Source of the DNA: Ruminococcus sp.
GTDB taxonomy: Bacteria; Bacillota_A; Clostridia; Oscillospirales; Ruminococcaceae
NCBI RefSeq assembly: GCF_016283395.1
Contig: NZ_JAEEMU010000041.1
Coordinates: 1 to 64,000, forward strand
Direction of reading: 5' to 3'
Length of the DNA: 64,000 nt
Under the pieces are notes generated by a model that ran no database searches, had not been told where the DNA came from, and saw nothing but the letters and a program-made list of their open reading frames with translations. The position numbers were made by a program, and so were the translations under genes. This document shows, in pieces, positions 58,950 through 64,000 of the stretch (position 1 is its first letter; every line of letters starts with the position of its first letter).

Positions 58950-61298
58950 TCAGCTCACTCCTATCGCTATAAGTACAGCGCGTATGATAAGCGTTACGAT
59001 CCACGCAACTCCGCACTGCCATACTACCACTGCCAGAGCATATTTTTTGCCGAGCTCCCTCTTTACAGCTGCAATAGCCGCAACACATGGAGTATAAAGC
59101 AGTGAGAACACCAGCAGACAGCCTGCGGAAAGTGAAGTCATTGCAGCACCAACGCTTCCCGAGTAAAGTATCTCAAGTGTGGATACTACGCTTTCCTTTG
59201 CCATAAATCCGCTTATAAGCGCAACAAGTATACGCCAGTCGCCAAGCCCAACAGGACTCATTACAGGTGCAAATATTCCTGCTATGCCTGCAAGTATGCT
59301 GTAACCTGCATCGCTAACCATATTCAGATGAGTGTCAAAGCTCTGTAAGAACCATACAACAACTGTAGCAATGAGTATTACCGTGAAAGCTCGCTGTAAG
59401 AAGTCCTTTGCCTTTTCCCAGAGAAGCTGCGCAACGTTCTTTGCGGCAGGAAGTCTGTAATTAGGAAGCTCCATTACAAAAGGAACTGCTTCGCCGCGGA
59501 ATAAAGTTCCCTTGAAAAGATAAGCGGCAAGTATTCCCGTAACTATACCGAGAAGATAAAGTCCGACCATTATAAATCCGCCACGTTTTGGGAAGAAAGC
59601 ATTTACGAAAAATGCATATATAGGCAGTTTTGCGGTACAGCTCATGAATGGCGTGAGAAGTATGGTCATCTTTCGGTCGCGCTCACTTGGCAGAGTTCTC
59701 GTTGACATTACAGCAGGCACTGAACAGCCGAAGCCGATAAGCAGCGGAACTATACTTCTTCCCGAAAGTCCTACCTTTCGCAGGAGCTTGTCCATAAAGA
59801 AGGCAACTCGTGCGATATAACCGCTGTCCTCAAGCATTGACAGGAAGAAGAACAGCGTAACTATTACAGGCAGGAAGCTGAGAACGCTTCCCACACCTGC
59901 AAAAATACCGTCTATAATAAGATCATGTATGACGGAGTTTACGTGTGTATGGACAAGAGCCTTATCAGTAAGCTCCGTGACCTTGTCTACGCCCATTTCA
60001 AAAAGATCCTGCAAGAACGCGCCGATAACGTTGAAGGTAAGAAAGAAAACAAGTCCCATAATAAGGATAAACGCAGGTATTGCAGTATATTTTCCAGTTA
60101 GTACCTTGTCTATCCTGCGGCTGCGGATATGCTCCTTGCTCTCCGCAGGTTTATTTACGGTATCATCGCAGAGCCTGTGTATAAACCTAAATCTCATATC
60201 CGCTATGGCGGAGCTTCTGTCGAGACCGCGCTCCTTTTCCATCTGAGTGACTATATGCTCCATAGTCTCGATCTCATTCTGGTCAAGGTCAAGCTTTTCT
60301 ATTACAAGAGGATCGTCCTCAATGACCTTGCTGGTGACAAATCTCAGCGGCATACCGATAGACTCTACATGATCCTCGATAAGGTGGGATATACCGTGCA
60401 GGCAGCGGTGTACTGCACCGCCGTTCTCGGTCTTGTCGCAGAAATCATATCTAAGTGGTCTTTCCTGATAATAAGCAACGTGCATGGCGTGTTCCACAAG
60501 CTCCTCGATACCCTTGTTTTTAGCTGCGGATATAGGCACAACAGGTACTCCCAGACGCTTTTCCATATGATTTATGTCGATACTTCCGCCGTTTGAGGTA
60601 AGCTCGTCCATCATATTCAGTGCAACTACCATAGGTATGTTCATTTCGAGGAGCTGCATGGTAAGATAGAGATTTCGCTCTATATTCGTTACATCAACAA
60701 TATTGATTATAGCGTGAGGCTTCTCATTGAGTACGAAATTACGGGAAACTATCTCCTCGCTGCTGTATGGCGACATTGAATATATACCCGGCAGGTCTGT
60801 GATAAGTGTATCATCATGGCCTATGATAGATCCGTCCTTGCGGTCAACTGTAACACCCGGGAAGTTGCCTACGTGCTGCTTTGAACCCGTTAATCTGTTG
60901 AAAAGTGTGGTCTTGCCGCAATTCTGATTGCCAACAAGTGCAAAACGTATAACTGTACCCTTTTCAAGCGGAACACCGTCACCTTTTGCGTGGAAGCGTC
61001 CGCCCTCACCAAGTCCGGGGTGCTCGGTCTTTTGCTTTTTCTTCTTTTCCCTGACTTCTTCCTTTTTTTCAGTGACAGGACAGACTTCGATCTCGTCTGC
61101 GTCAGCAAGACGGAGAGTAAGCTCATACCCGTGAAGTCTCAGCTCCATAGGATCACCCATAGGTGCGTATTTTACAAGAGTCACCTCTGCTCCGGGGATA
61201 AGTCCCATATCGAGAAAATGCTGTCTCAGCGCACCTTCACCGCCGACTTTTTCAACTCTGACAGTCTCTCCTATTTTTATGTTTTTAAGCGTTTCCAT
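58950..61298 (-). CDS. feoB: FeoA-FeoB fusion, ferrous iron transporter
   Basis: 782 aa. Residues 1-75 are a FeoA (SH3-like) domain, 'LRQHFLDMGLIPGAEVTLVK'. A Lys/Glu-rich linker (76-110) joins it to the FeoB G domain with G1 'GNQNCGKTTLFN', G3 'DLPGIYS' and G4 'NMMD'. A helical GDI domain follows. The membrane part has two Gate motifs, including 'LIGFGCSVPAVMSTRTL', and 'MSCTAKLPIY'. It imports Fe2+ under anoxic conditions. FeoA and FeoB are separate proteins in most bacteria. Start ATG at 61298 behind AGGAGCAGG. Operator-like palindromes lie upstream, and the Cys-rich partner is encoded directly downstream. Confidence 0.96.
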   Translation of the reverse strand: METLKNIKIGETVRVEKVGGEGALRQHFLDMGLIPGAEVTLVKYAPMGDPMELRLHGYELTLRLADADEIEVCPVTEKKEEVREKKKKQKTEHPGLGEGGRFHAKGDGVPLEKGTVIRFALVGNQNCGKTTLFNRLTGSKQHVGNFPGVTVDRKDGSIIGHDDTLITDLPGIYSMSPYSSEEIVSRNFVLNEKPHAIINIVDVTNIERNLYLTMQLLEMNIPMVVALNMMDELTSNGGSIDINHMEKRLGVPVVPISAAKNKGIEELVEHAMHVAYYQERPLRYDFCDKTENGGAVHRCLHGISHLIEDHVESIGMPLRFVTSKVIEDDPLVIEKLDLDQNEIETMEHIVTQMEKERGLDRSSAIADMRFRFIHRLCDDTVNKPAESKEHIRSRRIDKVLTGKYTAIPAFILIMGLVFFLTFNVIGAFLQDLFEMGVDKVTELTDKALVHTHVNSVIHDLIIDGIFAGVGSVLSFLPVIVTLFFFLSMLEDSGYIARVAFFMDKLLRKVGLSGRSIVPLLIGFGCSVPAVMSTRTLPSERDRKMTILLTPFMSCTAKLPIYAFFVNAFFPKRGGFIMVGLYLLGIVTGILAAYLFKGTLFRGEAVPFVMELPNYRLPAAKNVAQLLWEKAKDFLQRAFTVILIATVVVWFLQSFDTHLNMVSDAGYSILAGIAGIFAPVMSPVGLGDWRILVALISGFMAKESVVSTLEILYSGSVGAAMTSLSAGCLLVFSLLYTPCVAAIAAVKRELGKKYALAVVVWQCGVAWIVTLIIRAVLIAIGVS

Positions 61299-61335
61299 AA
61301 CCTGCTCCTAAACCTGTAAAGATCATATTTTTTCT

Positions 61336-61364
61336 ATTATATCGCAAAGGATATATCACATCAA
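61336..61364 (-). promoter_or_regulatory. Proximal feo promoter (P1)
   Basis: Minus-strand TTGATG (61364-61359), 17-bp spacer, TATAAT (61341-61336), 38 bp before feoB. An ATTATCATT on the plus strand at 61381-61389 resembles half of a Fur box. Confidence 0.7.
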
Positions 61365-61560
61365 TTCTTTCAGAAGCCCCATTATCATTGTTAAAATAAA
61401 AAAATATTTCCGAATATGTCTGATTAAACTATTCTGATACGATTGTATTTATGTGAGCGCAATTGCTACTACCACATTAGCAAGCCCCCGGAAACTTTTC
61501 GCAGTTCACTCCCCCCATCGCTGCGGAAAATGTTTCTTTGATTTAATCATATCCTCGGAA

Positions 61561-61596
61561 AAACAGGTACAGGTTTCTGTGCCTGTTTTGCTTTTA
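61561..61596 (+). terminator. Hairpin in the feo upstream region
   Basis: ACAGGTACAG and CTGTGCCTGT with a GTTT loop. On the plus strand the stem is complete (one T-G wobble) and TTTTGCTTTT follows. On the minus strand it has a C-A mismatch but TTTTTCC follows. I cannot decide which direction it serves. Confidence 0.45.
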
Positions 61597-61631
61597 TATG
61601 GTAAATACGGCGTTAAACATTGTTTAATCAT

Positions 61632-61651
61632 GGGTTAGCTTAAACAAACCC
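61632..61651. promoter_or_regulatory. Operator-like palindrome B upstream of feo
   Basis: GGGTTAGCTTAAACAAACCC, a 20-bp imperfect palindrome related to copy A (17 of 20 identical or better on the minus strand). The centre-to-centre distance to copy A is 35 bp. Confidence 0.55.
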
Positions 61652-61666
61652 TGTTTTATTTATAAG

Positions 61667-61686
61667 GGGTTAGCTCAAACTAACCC
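61667..61686. promoter_or_regulatory. Operator-like palindrome A upstream of feo
   Basis: GGGTTAG and CTAACCC, perfect 7-bp arms around 6 bp, placed right at the predicted start of transcription from P2. TTAG-n6-CTAA resembles DtxR/IdeR-type iron boxes. Confidence 0.6.
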
Positions 61687-61692
61687 TTATAA

Positions 61693-61721
61693 ATAATATC
61701 ACTTTCCCAGTGTTTTGTCAA
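61693..61721 (-). promoter_or_regulatory. Distal promoter reading toward feo (P2)
   Basis: Minus-strand TTGACA (61721-61716), 17-bp spacer, TATTAT (61698-61693). Confidence 0.75.
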
Positions 61722-61807
61722 TAGCATAAACATAGCATCAGGCAGAATTTGTTATCATGAACAAATATAATAGTATTCGCTAACTTATTTTAGCTAATTT
61801 CTGAGCA

Positions 61808-61836
61808 TTGAATTATTTCCCGATACATGATATAAT
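61808..61836 (+). promoter_or_regulatory. Promoter of the metallophosphoesterase gene
   Basis: TTGAAT (61808-61813), 17-bp spacer, TATAAT (61831-61836). Confidence 0.8.
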
Positions 61837-61881
61837 ACATATGATACGTAATTTATGCATAGAGATCGGAGTTTTTCATAT

Positions 61882-63888
61882 ATGAATATCCTAAAAAAAG
61901 CAGCAGCTGTTTTGTCTGCCGCAGTTTTTTCAGCCATGTTCATGCCTTTTAAGCCGCAGGTCGCCGCAGCCGATAGCTACATCGCTACTGCGCCGTTCAG
62001 CCTTGAAAAAGGCGTTCTTACTCTGGATAACGGCGAAAAATGGTATAAAGTCAACGAATTTGAAAACGGAAATGACTACATCATAACAGTAAAAGGCTCT
62101 GACGATAAAGAGCTTATGCTGACTGCTTCAAATGACGATATAAGCGAATATATCTGGCATTATTACAGAAGCACTATGGTGACCAGCACTGCTCCCGAGT
62201 ACACTACCCTCATTTCTCGTTCATTTTCTCTTGCCTGCCACGAGAACGAACTGTATACTGTATCAAACTGGTGGTCATCAGGCGAAATGGCGTGGGAGTA
62301 TCATAACGGCAATCTCTGCTACAGAGAGGACGGAAGCGTTTCTTATCTTAAATACAGTGAAGGAAGCGATGTTCCCTTTACCTGTACCGATAATGCCGCA
62401 GAAGCCGCAGAAGTGTGCCTGTATTCACAAAGCGAATACCTAAGCCGCTGCATTGCGGAACACCCGTCCGCCGAAAGCTATGTTATCGAGGGCAGCGGTT
62501 ATGCTGCACCTGTATTCACAGCAAAGCTCTACGATGATATAACTGTTGACAGCGTAAAGTGGTTCATTAACGGCAGGGAGCAGTCCTGTGCAGAGCTTTC
62601 GTTCACTGCCGATGCTCTCAGAAATAAAAAAACAGGAGTTTACCGTGTAAACTGCCTTATCGAAGGACATGACGGCAATGATATCCATTACCGCGAAAAA
62701 TCGGCAGACGCAGCATTTATTGTTGCAAAGGGAGTTACACCCGAGTCCTTTATGACTTTTTCCGATGTACACGAGCAGTACTTCTTTATCACCGATGCCA
62801 TAGAAAAGATTATGGCGCATACAGGCGGATATGTGCCGTCACTTGTCATATGCACGGGCGACCTCGTAAACGGACCGACTGCAAGCAAGGAGAAGATGCT
62901 TGACCGCTATTATCCTCAGATAGTCTCATATCTCGGCGGACTTGACACAGTATTCGTATCTGGCAACCATGATTCGGGCGAAGCAGCTTCCATAATGTCC
63001 GACAATGCAGGACTCGGTTCTGAGAATGACCGTTCACCATACGGCGGACAGATATTCAAAGGCACTTCCCAAGCCGCTGCTAAAAACGGAAAGAGCAGCC
63101 GTTTCGCAAAAGGTATCACCGTCTACGGTCTTAACTTTGAAGCTTCTATCGAAGGAAGCGGCAATAATATCACTTATTCCTACGACAGAACCATAGAAAA
63201 ACTTGACAGCTTTCTGAAAAAGACTGCCGAGGATTACCACGGCGAACTTGTGGTGATATCGGCTCACTCGGGACTTCATGTACTGGGCGTTCAGCCTGAG
63301 TCAATGACCAGATACGGAATTCAGATAAGCAAATGGATAGGCGAAAATCAGTACAACATTGATAATTCCTATGAGCTGACAAAGCTTATAAACAGCTACG
63401 CCGAAAAATACAATATGGATATAATGTACCTCTTCGGTCATGACCATTCACGTCAGGAAAGCGAGCTTATCATGACAGACGGTGACGATCTCACAAGTAC
63501 TGTTGAATACAGCAGCAGAAGCTATGACACTCAGCCGTTGAAATTCACCTATGCACATTCGGGCTATCTTTCCACTACCATTGGCTGTGCAGATGCGCAT
63601 TTCAGCTTTGTATACCGCAATGGTGAAAACTACAGCTTTGACCTTATGAGCACCTATAATGATACGCTGAGACATACGGAAATCAAAGCGAAAAATACGT
63701 TCAAAGAGCCTGTTGTCACTACTTCGGCATCAACAACTGTCCCAACTAAGACAACAGCAGCAGGAACTTCCGCAAAAAAAGGTTCTGACAGTCCTGCTAC
63801 AGGCGATAAATTCAGCATCATCGGCATTGTCGTCCCTGCGGCAGTACTTATGCTGATTAGCAGAAAGCGCAAAAAGAATAACCGTTAA
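61882..63888 (+). CDS. Secreted, wall-anchored calcineurin-like metallophosphoesterase
   Basis: 668 aa. A signal peptide (about 1-33) is followed by an N-terminal beta-rich part (35-285) and a metallophosphoesterase domain (about 290-590) with all metal-ligand motifs: 'FSDVH', 'CTGDLVNG', 'SGNHDSGE', 'VISAHSG' and 'FGHDH'. A Thr-rich linker leads to a sorting-type C-terminus: 'SPATGDKF', a membrane segment and 'RKRKKNNR'. Sortase anchoring to the wall is likely, but with an atypical motif in place of LPxTG. The substrate is unknown. I choose the ATG at 61882 (GGAG upstream). The ATG at 61855 lies 12 nt after the expected transcription start and has no SD. Confidence 0.9.
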   Translation: MNILKKAAAVLSAAVFSAMFMPFKPQVAAADSYIATAPFSLEKGVLTLDNGEKWYKVNEFENGNDYIITVKGSDDKELMLTASNDDISEYIWHYYRSTMVTSTAPEYTTLISRSFSLACHENELYTVSNWWSSGEMAWEYHNGNLCYREDGSVSYLKYSEGSDVPFTCTDNAAEAAEVCLYSQSEYLSRCIAEHPSAESYVIEGSGYAAPVFTAKLYDDITVDSVKWFINGREQSCAELSFTADALRNKKTGVYRVNCLIEGHDGNDIHYREKSADAAFIVAKGVTPESFMTFSDVHEQYFFITDAIEKIMAHTGGYVPSLVICTGDLVNGPTASKEKMLDRYYPQIVSYLGGLDTVFVSGNHDSGEAASIMSDNAGLGSENDRSPYGGQIFKGTSQAAAKNGKSSRFAKGITVYGLNFEASIEGSGNNITYSYDRTIEKLDSFLKKTAEDYHGELVVISAHSGLHVLGVQPESMTRYGIQISKWIGENQYNIDNSYELTKLINSYAEKYNMDIMYLFGHDHSRQESELIMTDGDDLTSTVEYSSRSYDTQPLKFTYAHSGYLSTTIGCADAHFSFVYRNGENYSFDLMSTYNDTLRHTEIKAKNTFKEPVVTTSASTTVPTKTTAAGTSAKKGSDSPATGDKFSIIGIVVPAAVLMLISRKRKKNNR

Positions 63889-63890
63889 AT

Positions 63891-63938
63891 GAAAAGCTCC
63901 CGAAAGCAGAAAATAACTGTTTTCGGGAGTTTTATTAT
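63891..63938. terminator. Bidirectional terminator
   Basis: GCTCCCGAAAGCAG and CTGTTTTCGGGAGT (with wobble pairs), then TTTATTAT. Confidence 0.8.
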
Positions 63939-63945
63939 ATATCGC

Positions 63946-64000
63946 TTAAAGCTTTCGTGCCAGTTGAAGGTCTAAGGTATCGGATATGACAAGCCTGCCG
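63946..64000 (-). CDS. Possible C-terminus of a minus-strand gene, cut by the window edge
   Basis: On the minus strand one frame reads 'GRLVISDTLDLQLARKL' to a TAA at 63948-63946, just before the bidirectional terminator. Too little is inside the window to name it. Confidence 0.35.
   Translation of the reverse strand, partial: GRLVISDTLDLQLARKL

Noticed and set aside
61442..61600. NiCo or yybP-ykoY-type metal riboswitch before feoB
   Set aside because: The conserved guanosine-rich junctions of these classes are not recognisable, so I list only a structured spacer.

Overview
This window most likely comes from a cellulolytic gut or rumen Ruminococcus (Oscillospiraceae, Clostridia). The main evidence is four secreted proteins with dockerin modules. 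They include a GH44 glucanase and a GH16 beta-glucanase, and two of the dockerins have the paired EF-hand form and 'NADVY' segment I associate with R. flavefaciens, R. albus and R. champanellensis. AGGAGG ribosome binding sites are strong throughout. Nearly every promoter I could find is TTGACA/TATAAT-like with a 17-bp spacer. The species call is inference; I ran no search.

Layout. 1-2000: an IS3 transposase tail, a Na+/alanine symporter and tRNA-Ala(GGC). 2000-16000 (mostly minus strand): a GHL10 glycosidase-like lipoprotein, a GNAT acetyltransferase, rpoC and rpoB, a TraB/GumN lipoprotein with a GntR regulator, PPK2 and a DUF4003 protein. 16000-23000: the GH16 enzyme, a small lipoprotein, a SpoU-type RNA methyltransferase and a multidomain dockerin protein (DUF6055-like zincin, beta-helix, LamG-like, dockerin). 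22700-31700: a two-component system, a 1.4-kb gene-poor stretch with a probable structured RNA and a palindromic repeat element, two orphan phage-tail-like genes, a minimal sufC-sufB pair, a repeat cluster and a nitroreductase. 31800-45000: a D,D-carboxypeptidase, an ABC exporter, membrane proteins, a GGDEF protein, an ECF sigma/anti-sigma pair, a DUF2520 protein, DegV and a lipoprotein. 44900-57500: a hydrolase, a second dockerin protein, the GGGtGRT/Fe-S scaffold operon facing a C_GCAxxG_C_C gene, a diguanylate cyclase, an isochorismatase-like hydrolase, an XRE-GH44 operon, a second C_GCAxxG_C_C-like gene and DAHP synthase. 57500-64000: a second copy of the palindromic element, CorA, a FeoA-FeoB fusion with a 45-aa FeoB-associated cysteine-rich protein, and a wall-anchored metallophosphoesterase.

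Themes. Plant-polysaccharide breakdown is spread over several loci, and one of them (XRE-GH44) looks autoregulated through a palindrome over its promoter. Iron and Fe-S handling recurs: feoAB with operator-like palindromes, the SufBC pair, and the GGGtGRT/scaffold operon sharing a palindrome with a cysteine-motif gene. The most novel signals are non-coding. They are a two-copy element whose hairpin stems co-vary and whose central palindrome differs between copies, and several intergenic transcription units with promoter, structure and terminator but no ORF, including one that crosses the rpoBC promoter. A domain shared by a lipoprotein and a dockerin protein, and an anti-sigma factor with four repeated extracellular modules, are the best protein-level leads.
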